Positions 5,945 through 13,314 of a stretch of 16,414 nucleotides of DNA are shown here, one piece after another (positions within the stretch are counted from its first letter, which is position 1; each line of letters opens with the position of its first letter). The stretch is taken from positions 1 through 16,414 of the forward strand of contig CAYSLC010000129.1 in assembly GCA_964431545.1 (NCBI GenBank). The letters are read 5' to 3'. The notes beneath the pieces are model-generated. The model did no database searches. It was given only the letters and a program-made list of their open reading frames with translations, and was not told the DNA's origin. The position numbers and the translations under genes are program-made. This DNA comes from CAYSLC01 sp964431545. GTDB lineage: Bacteria; Desulfobacterota; Desulfobacteria; Desulfobacterales; JAABSP01.

Positions 5945-8167
5945 TTAGGCGGCGGGCGCTCCCCGGACGTGAATCTGTCCCCCGCACCCCTTGCACCGGG
6001 ACCGGGCCCCGGTGGGCGGCACCTTCCGGCCGTCGATCCAGTAGACCTCGCCGCAGGCGCCGCAGGCGGAGCGGGCCTCCCCCATGAGCCGTCCCCAGAA
6101 CCGTTTTTCGTGCCGCTCCAGGTCGTGGGCGTCGGCGTAGACGCGGACCTTTCCGCTCTTGAGGAAGGCGACGGTGCCGGGGTCGAGGTGGACGGAATCC
6201 ATCCGGGAGACGATGGCGATGACGAACCGTCGGAAGTTCTCCAGGGAGTTGACGCCCGATTTCGACAGAAACCCGGCGTAGTGGACCCGGTTGCTGCCGA
6301 TCCGATACGGCCGTGCCTTTCCCCCCACGAAGAGGTCCATGTCGATCCGGCCGGGCGGCGCCTTGGCGAGCTGGAAGACACAGATGGCGTAGACGGCGGC
6401 AAACGGCAGCGGCTCCTCCGAGAGGCGATGGAGGTCGAGGCCGCCGGGGACGGCGGTCACCTTGTTGGCGTCCAAGGGGGCCACCGACGGCACGGTGTAC
6501 CGGGGCGGCCCGTCCGACGGCGGGATCGGGCGGATCCGCTTGGCCAGGGGCACGTCCCGGGACGGAGGCTCCGGAGCCGTCGTCTCCGCGGCGGGAGGCG
6601 CGGCCTCTTCCGGCACCTGTTTGGCCAGCATGGCGTCGCTCTTTTCGCGCTTCCGGGCGAGGGTTTCGGCGGCCCGCCATTCCTTCTTGACGTTCTCCCG
6701 CTCGGCGGCCGGCATCTTGGGAAACGTCTTGAACAGGGCGGCGAGGGCGCCCGCCGCCTCCCGGGGACGGTCCAGCTCATTCCGGAACAGCCGGGCGGCC
6801 CGCTCCAGGCCCTCCTTGGCGAGCCCGGCCGGGATCTCCGTCTCCCCGTCCCGGTACCGATCGAAAAGCCCCCGATAGGCACGAGCGGCGGCTTCCGCCA
6901 TGTCGGCCTCCTCCATGGTCCTGGCCACGGCCATGTGGCGTTCCGGCGCCAGCCGGGCCTCCGGGTGGGCTTCGGCCACCTCCTGGTACTCGTCGGCGGC
7001 GGCTTCCGCCAGCCCCTGGTCCAGGAAGAGGCCCACGGCACGGTTGAACTCCAGGTTCCCGCCGCGCTCCTTGCCCTGCCGGAAGTAGGCGCGGCTCAAC
7101 TCGCCGTGGGCCATGGCGTTGCCGGGATCCTTGAGCAGGGCCTGCCTCAGATCCTGGACGGCTCCGTCCAGATCCCCCTCGCGCAGCTTCCTCGATCCGG
7201 AAGAGTAGTTCGCGTCCACCAGGTTGGTTTTCCGTTCGATGGCCGGGGCGATATATCTTTCCTCGACCCCGAAATACTTGATGCCCAGGGCCACCGCCGC
7301 GCCGAAGAGAAATCCGCCGATGTGGGCCCAGAAGGCGACCCCGCCGCCGCCGGGGTTCATGACGCTCGCCTTGTATGCCTGCCAGAACTGCTGGAGCAGC
7401 CACAGGGGCAGCACGGCGTAAGCCGGCGCATAGAAGTTCCCCTTCCGGATTCCGATGAAGAAGAACATGTAGAAAAAGTAGATCCGGGTCTTGTACATCC
7501 GGATCATGAAGGCGCCCATGAGGGCCGCGATCGCCCCGGAGGCCCCCACCAAGGGTATCGTGCTCTCCGGAAACATGGCGGCGTGGACCAAGGCGGCGAA
7601 CCCCCCGCCGAGGATGTAGAAGGCCGGGAACAGGACCCGCCCCCAGATATCTTCGATCACGCCGCCGGTGAGCCATAAAAAGAGCATGTTGAAGAGCAGG
7701 TGGAGGAATCCGCCGTGCATGAACATGGAGGTGATCAGGGTGAAGACCCCGCCCCGGGCCGGGATATAGCCGTATTTCCGGTGGGCGTTCTCCTCCAGGG
7801 CCCGGTCGAAGCTCCGGGCGAGCTGCTCGAGCCGCTCCTGCTGGCCCGCGATCTCTTCGTCCGAAAGGGATGTCTCGCCGCCGGTCCCCAGGCCCCCCAG
7901 CATGGACTGGACCTTGCCGATGTGTTGCAGGGTTTTCCGGTGCTCCTCCGGCAGCTTCGCCAGGGTCTCCTCGGGCATCCGGAGATAGGGGTGCGCCATA
8001 TAATATTCGAACAGCCGCCCCCCCAGCTCCTCGATCCGTTCCCGGTTTCCCGGAGCCCCCATGGCGGTGAGGACGAAAAACAGAACGTTCAGCCCCAGAA
8101 TGGCCAGGGTGACGTAGGGGGTCCGCTGGACCTCGCCGCTCTCGTGGCTCAACGGGATGATGATCAT
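5945..8167 (-). CDS. rhomboid intramembrane serine protease with TPR region and C-terminal zinc ribbon
   Basis: A 740-residue multidomain membrane protein. The rhomboid core (about 17-300) has Ser210 in GASG, His282 in AHIGG, and the conserved HLLFN (His156, Asn160), so the catalytic dyad is intact and it should cleave transmembrane substrates. About 95 hydrophilic residues (41-135) separate helices 1 and 2, longer than in GlpG. Residues about 320-510 are helical and TPR-like, followed by a Pro/Ala-rich linker (about 515-580). An unrecognised domain spans about 590-695. The last 40 residues hold an MJ0042-like zinc ribbon (Cys702, Cys705, Cys725, Cys728). The start is preceded by AGGGGA about 8 nt upstream. 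It lies 33 bp after the TerB-like gene, probably in the same operon. The substrate is unknown. Confidence 0.88.
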   Translation of the reverse strand: MIIIPLSHESGEVQRTPYVTLAILGLNVLFFVLTAMGAPGNRERIEELGGRLFEYYMAHPYLRMPEETLAKLPEEHRKTLQHIGKVQSMLGGLGTGGETSLSDEEIAGQQERLEQLARSFDRALEENAHRKYGYIPARGGVFTLITSMFMHGGFLHLLFNMLFLWLTGGVIEDIWGRVLFPAFYILGGGFAALVHAAMFPESTIPLVGASGAIAALMGAFMIRMYKTRIYFFYMFFFIGIRKGNFYAPAYAVLPLWLLQQFWQAYKASVMNPGGGGVAFWAHIGGFLFGAAVALGIKYFGVEERYIAPAIERKTNLVDANYSSGSRKLREGDLDGAVQDLRQALLKDPGNAMAHGELSRAYFRQGKERGGNLEFNRAVGLFLDQGLAEAAADEYQEVAEAHPEARLAPERHMAVARTMEEADMAEAAARAYRGLFDRYRDGETEIPAGLAKEGLERAARLFRNELDRPREAAGALAALFKTFPKMPAAERENVKKEWRAAETLARKREKSDAMLAKQVPEEAAPPAAETTAPEPPSRDVPLAKRIRPIPPSDGPPRYTVPSVAPLDANKVTAVPGGLDLHRLSEEPLPFAAVYAICVFQLAKAPPGRIDMDLFVGGKARPYRIGSNRVHYAGFLSKSGVNSLENFRRFVIAIVSRMDSVHLDPGTVAFLKSGKVRVYADAHDLERHEKRFWGRLMGEARSACGACGEVYWIDGRKVPPTGARSRCKGCGGQIHVRGAPAA

Positions 8168-8200
8168 GTGGCTATCCCCTGATGGAGGGTGTCGGCGCGG

Positions 8201-8701
8201 TCAGTCTCCCCGTCCCCGCCCCTCTTCCATGGATTCAAGAATCTCGAAGAAGCAGAGCTTTTCCGGCATCCGAAACCCCGCCGGACCGTCCGGGCCATCG
8301 GTGATGGAGCAGGCCCCCATGTCGAGGCAGGCGGCCAGCAGGGAGTCCCGGAGGGACCGGTTGGCCGTATCGTCGGAGGTGGCCATCCGCAACGGATGGA
8401 TGAAGGTCCGCAGGGTCCGCATGAGTTCCGGGTCGGGACGCTCCTCCAGGAACCGGTGGAGGAAGGCGTAGGCGGCCCCCACCGAGAAGATCTCGTAGCC
8501 GGCCAGATCGTTGATGTGGACCACATGCTTCCGCAGATAGCCGTCCAGTACGTTCAGCTCGGTCTCCTCCACCTTGCCGTCGGCCCAGGCCATCTCGATG
8601 AGGGGGAGCAGATCGATGAGGTAGACCTGGGCGCCGGTGATCCCGTGCCGCTCCAGCGCATCCAGTGCCTCGGCCCGCGTGGGGATCTGTTCTTCCGCCA
8701 T
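8201..8701 (-). CDS. TerB-like domain protein
   Basis: A 166-residue soluble, mostly helical protein. The N-terminal half carries the TerB signature: a helix followed by AWADGKVEETE (about 38-48), in which acidic residues and the Asp-Gly turn are the conserved part. TerB-family domains occur in tellurite/stress-response proteins and in membrane-linked complexes with proposed metal binding; no enzyme activity is established. I start it at 8701, where MAEEQIP begins. The frame stays open much further upstream, but that part lies over the oligomer hydrolase gene and reads as low-complexity Gly/Pro/Arg. The ribosome site is weak (AAAGGA about 11 nt upstream). It begins 26 bp after the oligomer hydrolase stop and ends 33 bp before the rhomboid start. 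Confidence 0.75.
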   Translation of the reverse strand: MAEEQIPTRAEALDALERHGITGAQVYLIDLLPLIEMAWADGKVEETELNVLDGYLRKHVVHINDLAGYEIFSVGAAYAFLHRFLEERPDPELMRTLRTFIHPLRMATSDDTANRSLRDSLLAACLDMGACSITDGPDGPAGFRMPEKLCFFEILESMEEGRGRGD

Positions 8702-8727
8702 GGGGGTTCGTGTCCTTTCTCTATTCT

Positions 8728-10755
8728 CTATTCCGGGATCCGGATATTGAGGCCGTCGATCTCGATGGCGTCCCCTTGCGCCGGTGCCGGGGCGACGGGG
8801 GGCAAGTTCCGGGATTCGATCGGGGGGACGGCCCCCGCGTCGCTCCGGCCCCTGGGGATCGGCCGCACCACCTGGGATGAGGGCAGCGCTGTCCCGTTCT
8901 CCAGATGGTCGTCCAACAGGTCGAGGATCCGCAAAAGGTAGACATGGAGGGGAACCTGGGCCGCGTCGAACCCGGGGACGGCGTTTACGGCATCCAGGTG
9001 GTGGGCGTGGGTCACCTCGTAGTACCGGAGCCGGCTCCGGTCCCCCTCCTTTCGATGGTTGAGGACGGCGTAGGGGCGGATCGTGTGGTTGGGGGGCAGG
9101 ATGGCGTCGTTGCGGCCGTGGACCACCAGAACCGGCCGCCCCCGGAGGTCCCCCGTGGCCCGAACCGCCTCGATCCCCCGCCGGACCCGCCGGGACCGAT
9201 CCCCCTCCGGACCCGCCAGGGACTCCCCGGCCTCGGTGAGGCCCGTGGCCAGGCGCCGGAGGCACAGGGCCGCGTCGAGGTTTCCGTCCGGCTCCCCTGC
9301 GGCGGGCCTCGAATCCCGGCTCCGGACCGGTCCGCCGGCGGACCGGTCGTCGATGATCTCGATCCCGCCGGTGGGGGGGATCCCGTTGCCGTCCCCGAAG
9401 AGCCGGGCCGCCTCGTCCCCGCCCAGCGGCCGGGGAGCCTTGGTCTCCGGATCGATGGGAGCGAAACTCAGGCCGCAGACGGTCTCGTCCGGCCGGAACC
9501 GCCCGTAGGCGTTGGCGTAGGTGACGGAGATCCCCTCGCTCACCCCCATCTCCCAGTGGACCGGCCCCAGGAAATTCTGCTCGGCCAGGATCCCGGCGTC
9601 GTTGAGGCGCCGCTGGGCCGAGGCCCCTTGTTCACCCGCTGTTTCTCCGGAAAGAAGCCCCATGCGGGCCAGGCGCCGGCACCGGGCCTCCCGCCACGCC
9701 ACGGCCCCCGGGGGGAAGTCCCCGGCAAAGGGCCGGGTCTCCGGGGCGAGATCGGCGCAGGGCTGGAGGAGGTTGATCCACGTTGAATAATCGAGGAGGG
9801 GCCGGCCGGCGGCGGATCCCGACCAGGTCCGGTCCCCCTGGCGGATGCTCATGCCGGGGATCTCTCCGGGGTAGATGTTGGGCTCGGAGACGGCGGCGCC
9901 GTCGATGAGCCCGTCGGTGTCCATCTCCACGGCCCGGAGGGCGGCCCCGCCGCCGTTGGAGATCCCCGTGGCGATGACCCGGGTCCGTTCCCGGCGGATG
10001 CCGGATCCGGCGCCGAAATTCTCCGGCAGATTGAGGACGTAAAAGGCGAACCGGACGGCCCAGAGGAGGTCGCGCCCCCAGTCCGCCTCGGGATTCTCCC
10101 CGGAATGGGCGTGCTTGAAGGCGATCCGGCCGGGGTTTTCCCGGATGTAGGCCGGATCGGTCGGGGCCACGAAGGGGGAGAGGCCCTCGGCCTCCGCCGC
10201 CGGGATCCGCGGGCCGGTGATCTCTCCGACCGTTCCCGCGGAGAGGTCGTGGACCGCGTTGCCGGTCCCCTTGTCGGTTGCCGCCAGGACATGCCCGCGC
10301 TTCAGGGCCCAGTCCCCGGCCACGGGGACCGCCCCGTAGATCCCCCTGGAGCCGGAGGAGGCGGCGGCCACGATACACGGCCGGTCCGGGTCGAAGCCTT
10401 CGGGGATCTGGACCATCAGGGTGATCATCTTCCGGCCGGTGCCGTCGTCGGCCAGGGCCAGGTACTCCCGCCCGGCGATCCTCCCCTCGCCTCCCGAAGG
10501 CTGTCCGTCCGGTCCGACGCCGGGGCCGAAAAACCGGCCGAATCCGCCCCCCGGTGTGACGTCCAATAGCCCCCGGTAGTTGGTGTAAAAGGCCCGGCGG
10601 CGCAGGTTGTCAACGGTGGGGGGATCGGCCGGGGGCGGCGGTCCGGTCAGGCCGGAGAGCCCCAGGCCGGCGGTGAGCAGGTCGTCGGAGACGCCGTCGC
10701 ACACCCGGCGGCGGATCTCGCCGGCGAGAAAACCGGGACGGCCATCCGGCGCCAT
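8728..10755 (-). CDS. 3-hydroxybutyrate oligomer hydrolase family protein, without signal peptide
   Basis: A 675-residue protein of the D-(-)-3-hydroxybutyrate oligomer hydrolase family, which splits oligomers released from poly-3-hydroxybutyrate into monomers. It has an alpha/beta-hydrolase nucleophile elbow GISNGG (Ser266), a likely acid Asp550 in VHGRNDAILPP, and a His cluster THAHH near 582-586. Conserved family blocks are CDGVSDDLLTAGLG near the start and AFYTNYRGLLD. Known members carry a signal or lipoprotein leader before DGVSDDLLTAGLG; here only about 19 polar residues precede it, so the enzyme is probably cytoplasmic. The start ATG (10755-10753) shares its A with the TGA of the preceding membrane protein gene, and GGGGG lies 9 nt upstream, so translation is likely coupled. 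No PHB synthase or depolymerase is in view. Confidence 0.82.
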   Translation of the reverse strand: MAPDGRPGFLAGEIRRRVCDGVSDDLLTAGLGLSGLTGPPPPADPPTVDNLRRRAFYTNYRGLLDVTPGGGFGRFFGPGVGPDGQPSGGEGRIAGREYLALADDGTGRKMITLMVQIPEGFDPDRPCIVAAASSGSRGIYGAVPVAGDWALKRGHVLAATDKGTGNAVHDLSAGTVGEITGPRIPAAEAEGLSPFVAPTDPAYIRENPGRIAFKHAHSGENPEADWGRDLLWAVRFAFYVLNLPENFGAGSGIRRERTRVIATGISNGGGAALRAVEMDTDGLIDGAAVSEPNIYPGEIPGMSIRQGDRTWSGSAAGRPLLDYSTWINLLQPCADLAPETRPFAGDFPPGAVAWREARCRRLARMGLLSGETAGEQGASAQRRLNDAGILAEQNFLGPVHWEMGVSEGISVTYANAYGRFRPDETVCGLSFAPIDPETKAPRPLGGDEAARLFGDGNGIPPTGGIEIIDDRSAGGPVRSRDSRPAAGEPDGNLDAALCLRRLATGLTEAGESLAGPEGDRSRRVRRGIEAVRATGDLRGRPVLVVHGRNDAILPPNHTIRPYAVLNHRKEGDRSRLRYYEVTHAHHLDAVNAVPGFDAAQVPLHVYLLRILDLLDDHLENGTALPSSQVVRPIPRGRSDAGAVPPIESRNLPPVAPAPAQGDAIEIDGLNIRIPE

Positions 10756-11636
10756 CAGATATACCCCCGTTTATGGAGAAATTTGGCCGCCACCCGGGCC
10801 TTGTTGCGAAGCTCCGGATTGCGGATGATCCGCTCCTCCAGGTAGGCCCACTCCCTCGGGGAGACCCGCTCCTTCCATTGGTGGATCTCTTTGAAGAAAT
10901 CGGGGTCGGCCTCCAGAAACCGGACCACCGGGTCCGGGGTGGGCTCCACCTCCACAGAGACCGCCGCTTCGGGGGGACCGTTCATCTCCAGGCTCGTCTT
11001 GAGGGCGTCGTAGTCGGAGTACCGGAGGGCCATGTCGGCGAGCTGGTAGAGGCAGAGTTCGTCCCGCTCGTCCTCGGCCGCCTCGAAGATCTCCTCCGCC
11101 TCCCGGACCATCCCGGCCCGGTCGGCCTCGTCCATGGTCTGGAGGGCGTAGAGGATCTTGACCACCTCCTTGCGCATCTCGTCGATGGTGGGGTGGCGGG
11201 CGATGAGGGCCTCGATCACCCGCCGGCGGTCGGGCATGGAACTGACATCGATCCGCCCCTTGACGAACTTGACCCAGGTGTTGAACACCTTCTCCAGGTC
11301 GAGGCTGACGTCGAGCTTCCGGCCGCCGCTCTCGTCGTGGCTGCGCAGCAGGGAGAAGCGGGACCGCAAAAGCACGTGGGGGGCGAGGCCCACCAGGAGG
11401 GCCATGAGGGGGCGCCCCCAGTAGTCGGGCCGGTGGGTGGCCAGGATCAGGAAGGCGGCGGTGCCGGCGCATCCGTATAAGAGAAGGAAGAACCAGAAGG
11501 AGGGGGTGGCCAGGAGCTTCCGCCGGAACTGGAAGGTGGAGATGATCTCCGTGGCCCCGATGATGAAGCCGGAGATAAAGGAGAGGAACAGGCTGAAGAC
11601 GGCGGTGGGGCCGACCCAGTCAGGAACGAATTTCAT
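10755..11636 (-). CDS. membrane protein with three N-terminal helices and a long helical cytoplasmic tail
   Basis: 293 residues with no family I recognise. Hydrophobic segments at about 11-31, 46-66 and 74-90 look transmembrane, followed by Arg-rich RSRFSLLRSH, which suggests the remaining 195 residues are cytoplasmic. That tail is charged and helical (for example EIFEAAEDERDEL and EWAYLEERI), with no catalytic motif visible. It may be a scaffold or sensor; this is a guess from architecture only. The gene overlaps the preceding small wHTH-like gene by 17 nt and the following oligomer hydrolase gene by 1 nt, so all three are probably translated together. Consistent GC-rich codon use supports it as real. 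Confidence 0.7.
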   Translation of the reverse strand: MKFVPDWVGPTAVFSLFLSFISGFIIGATEIISTFQFRRKLLATPSFWFFLLLYGCAGTAAFLILATHRPDYWGRPLMALLVGLAPHVLLRSRFSLLRSHDESGGRKLDVSLDLEKVFNTWVKFVKGRIDVSSMPDRRRVIEALIARHPTIDEMRKEVVKILYALQTMDEADRAGMVREAEEIFEAAEDERDELCLYQLADMALRYSDYDALKTSLEMNGPPEAAVSVEVEPTPDPVVRFLEADPDFFKEIHQWKERVSPREWAYLEERIIRNPELRNKARVAAKFLHKRGYI

Positions 11637-11940
11637 CCGGCCCGCCCGGCTCGTTCTCCCCGGTTTCGCTCAACAGCTCCCGGTACGCCGACTCCCCGGA
11701 ATCGGAGAAGGAGAAGAACCGCTTGGCGTCCGGGTCCTTGACCCGGTGGGAGAGGAGGAGCCCCCGTCCCCAGAGGCGCTCGGCCACCTCCCGGGTCCGC
11801 CGGATCTCCAGCATCCCCTCCAGGGCGATGTCGATGGGGGTGCCCCCGCCGCCGATGCGGTCGAGCGCCCGCAAGACCTCTTTTTCGTCATCGGTGTATC
11901 GGTGATTGTTGAAACGGTCATTGAAAAGCTTTGTCTTCAT
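11620..11940 (-). CDS. small probable winged-helix DNA-binding protein
   Basis: 106 residues. The layout suggests a winged helix: helix 1 EKEVLRALDRI (about 19-29), a second helix around PIDIALEGMLEI, a recognition-like helix RTREVAERLWGRGLL (about 48-62), and a wing of RVKDPDAKRFFSFSDSGES. This is a fold guess, not a confirmed family match. The start is well supported by GGAAGGGGG 5 nt upstream. It is the first gene of the leftward operon, about 65 bp from a candidate promoter whose -10 lies between arms of an inverted repeat, so it is a natural candidate for an autoregulator. Its end overlaps the next gene by 17 nt. A protein-interaction wHTH is the main alternative. Confidence 0.65.
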   Translation of the reverse strand: MKTKLFNDRFNNHRYTDDEKEVLRALDRIGGGGTPIDIALEGMLEIRRTREVAERLWGRGLLLSHRVKDPDAKRFFSFSDSGESAYRELLSETGENEPGGPDEIRS

Positions 11941-11991
11941 ATGGCCCCCTTCCCGGCGGAATCGGCCGCATGCGGTAGATTGGATGGTTCT

Positions 11992-12030
11992 GTTCGGCCC
12001 ACCGTTATCCTAAAAATAGCACGGCCGAAC
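11992..12030. promoter_or_regulatory. inverted repeat, candidate operator over the leftward promoter
   Basis: GTTCGGCC at 11992-11999 and its exact complement GGCCGAAC at 12023-12030 are 31 bp apart centre to centre, about three helical turns. One arm lies in the spacer of the leftward promoter and the other downstream of its -10, where a bound repressor would block initiation. Confidence 0.45.
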
Positions 12031-12041
12031 AAGGGAATCAA
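12013..12041 (-). promoter_or_regulatory. candidate promoter for the wHTH-to-rhomboid operon
   Basis: On the minus strand TTGATT (12041-12036) and TATTTT (12018-12013) are separated by exactly 17 bp, matching 4/6 and 4/6 of the sigma-70 boxes. The start would be near 12006, with a leader of about 65 nt before the ATG at 11940. It sits in an AT-richer pocket of the intergenic region. Confidence 0.45.
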
Positions 12042-12057
12042 TATGCGCGCCCGCCGC

Positions 12058-12106
12058 CTTTGAGATCCCCCCGAAATCGGCCGGCCGATATGGGAAAATC
12101 TCAAAG
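12058..12106. promoter_or_regulatory. nested 49-bp palindrome upstream of the glutamate synthase operon
   Basis: CTTTGAGAT at 12058-12066 is the complement of ATCTCAAAG at 12098-12106. Inside lies a perfect 14-bp palindrome ATCGGCCGGCCGAT at 12076-12089. The two symmetries share nearly the same centre (12082 and 12082.5). It ends 6 bp before a possible -35 box of the rightward promoter, a position suited to a regulator site. It could also form an RNA hairpin, but no T-run follows and no transcript from upstream is expected on the plus strand. Confidence 0.4.
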
Positions 12107-12112
12107 CGGGAC

Positions 12113-12141
12113 TTGCAAATTTTCGATTTTAGGGGTAAAAG
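12113..12141 (+). promoter_or_regulatory. candidate promoter for the glutamate synthase operon
   Basis: TTGCAA (12113-12118) and TAAAAG (12136-12141) are 17 bp apart. The -10 is a poor match, which would fit a promoter needing an activator. The start would be near 12148, giving a leader of about 36 nt with AGGAG just before the ATG at 12184. Confidence 0.3.
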
Positions 12142-12183
12142 GCTCATTTGGCTTCAATGACTTGGAGGAATTAGGAGAAACGT

Positions 12184-13314
12184 ATGTGTCGGTTATTTGC
12201 AATCACCAGTGAGGAGCCCCTCTCCCCCATGGTGGCCCTGGAGGCCCTGGACGTCATGCGGGAGGGCCACGACGGCTCGGGGGTCGGCCTGTTCCTGCGG
12301 GATCTCGCGGGCCCCTTCGACGATATGAAGGAGGCCCCCGTGCTGTCCGGGATCTTCACCGACGCGGGCATCAAGCGGCTGGACGACCACATGATGCAGC
12401 TCGGGTTCCTGACGAAATACCGGATGTCGATCCGGGTGCCCAAATCGCCCCCGGAGGGGGTTCCCAAACGAGACGTCTACCTGATCCGGGCCTACGACTA
12501 CCCCGAGGAGTGGGAGCAGTTGACCATGGAGGAGAAGTACGCCCGCCTGCTGATCCTCCGGCTGGAACTCCGGAAGATGGGGGAGGAGAAGGAGGACATG
12601 ATCGTCTTCTCCTTCTGGCCCGACGTCATCATGATCAAGGAGATCGGCAACCCCATGAGCGTGGCCCGGCATCTGGGCCTCGACCGGAAAGACCTGTCGG
12701 CCCGGGTGATCATGGCCCAGGGGCGGCAGAACACCAACTACGCCATCAACCTCTACGCCTGCCACCCCTTCTTCATCGAGGGGTTCTCCACCATGACCAA
12801 CGGCGAGAACACCGCCTTCATCCCCATCAAGGAGTACCTCATGTCCCGGGGGTTCCACGGCTACATCGGATACAACTCCGACTCCGAGGTCTTCACCCAC
12901 ATCCTCCACTACATGGTCCGCCGGCTCGGCCTGGGGATCGAGGCGTACAAGCACATCATCACGCCGCTCCAGGACGACGACATCGAAAAACACCCCGACG
13001 CCCGGGTCCTGAAGCAGCTCAAGCAGGCGTGCCGCCGGCTGATCATCGACGGGCCCAACTGCGTCATCGGCAGCCTGCCAGACCACTCCCTGTTCATGGT
13101 CCAGGACCGGAAGAAGCTCCGGCCCGGCGTGGTGGGCGGACGGCCGGGGGTGTACGCCTTCTCCTCGGAAATCTGCGGGCTCGACGCGGTGATCCCGGAC
13201 CGGGACAAGAGCGAGGATTTCCAGCCCATGCATCTGGACACGGCGGTGGTCGGTCCGGATCGCCAGGAGGTCAATATATGGAATCAAACACAGTCATTAC
13301 CCCTTCCACACTGA
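12184..13314 (+). CDS. glutamate synthase glutaminase (class II amidotransferase) protein
   Basis: 376 residues forming a stand-alone Ntn-type glutaminase that would release ammonia from glutamine for the synthase encoded next door. After loss of Met1, Cys2 (MCRLFA) is the N-terminal nucleophile. EGHDGSGVG at 27-35 corresponds to the HRGxDxxG region of class II amidotransferases, and TNGENT (Asn206, Gly207) to the usual HNGE oxyanion loop. In most bacteria this domain is the N-terminus of one large GltB chain; here it is a separate gene, as in archaea and some anaerobes. AGGAG lies 7 nt before the start. The 3' end overlaps the FMN-subunit gene by 37 nt, so the two products are probably made in fixed ratio. 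Confidence 0.85.
   Translation: MCRLFAITSEEPLSPMVALEALDVMREGHDGSGVGLFLRDLAGPFDDMKEAPVLSGIFTDAGIKRLDDHMMQLGFLTKYRMSIRVPKSPPEGVPKRDVYLIRAYDYPEEWEQLTMEEKYARLLILRLELRKMGEEKEDMIVFSFWPDVIMIKEIGNPMSVARHLGLDRKDLSARVIMAQGRQNTNYAINLYACHPFFIEGFSTMTNGENTAFIPIKEYLMSRGFHGYIGYNSDSEVFTHILHYMVRRLGLGIEAYKHIITPLQDDDIEKHPDARVLKQLKQACRRLIIDGPNCVIGSLPDHSLFMVQDRKKLRPGVVGGRPGVYAFSSEICGLDAVIPDRDKSEDFQPMHLDTAVVGPDRQEVNIWNQTQSLPLPH

Noticed and set aside
4534..7678. Plus-strand open frames of 517 and 644 codons opposite the PLP enzyme and rhomboid genes
   Set aside because: They are low-complexity (Gly/Pro/Arg/Asp) antisense frames over two well-supported genes, with no domain or ribosome site.
8702..9265. Upstream extension of the TerB-like reading frame to 354 codons
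   Set aside because: It overlaps the oligomer hydrolase gene and is Gly/Pro/Arg repeat-like; the conserved part begins after 8701.
12149..12166. Possible sigma-54 promoter before the glutamate synthase operon (TGGCTTCAATGACTTGG)
   Set aside because: The two boxes are two bases too far apart and TTGG replaces TTGC.
12510..13277. Long upstream extension of the FMN-subunit reading frame
   Set aside because: The extension overlaps the glutaminase gene, is His/Pro/Arg-rich and has no homology; AGGAGG 7 nt before 13278 fixes the start there.
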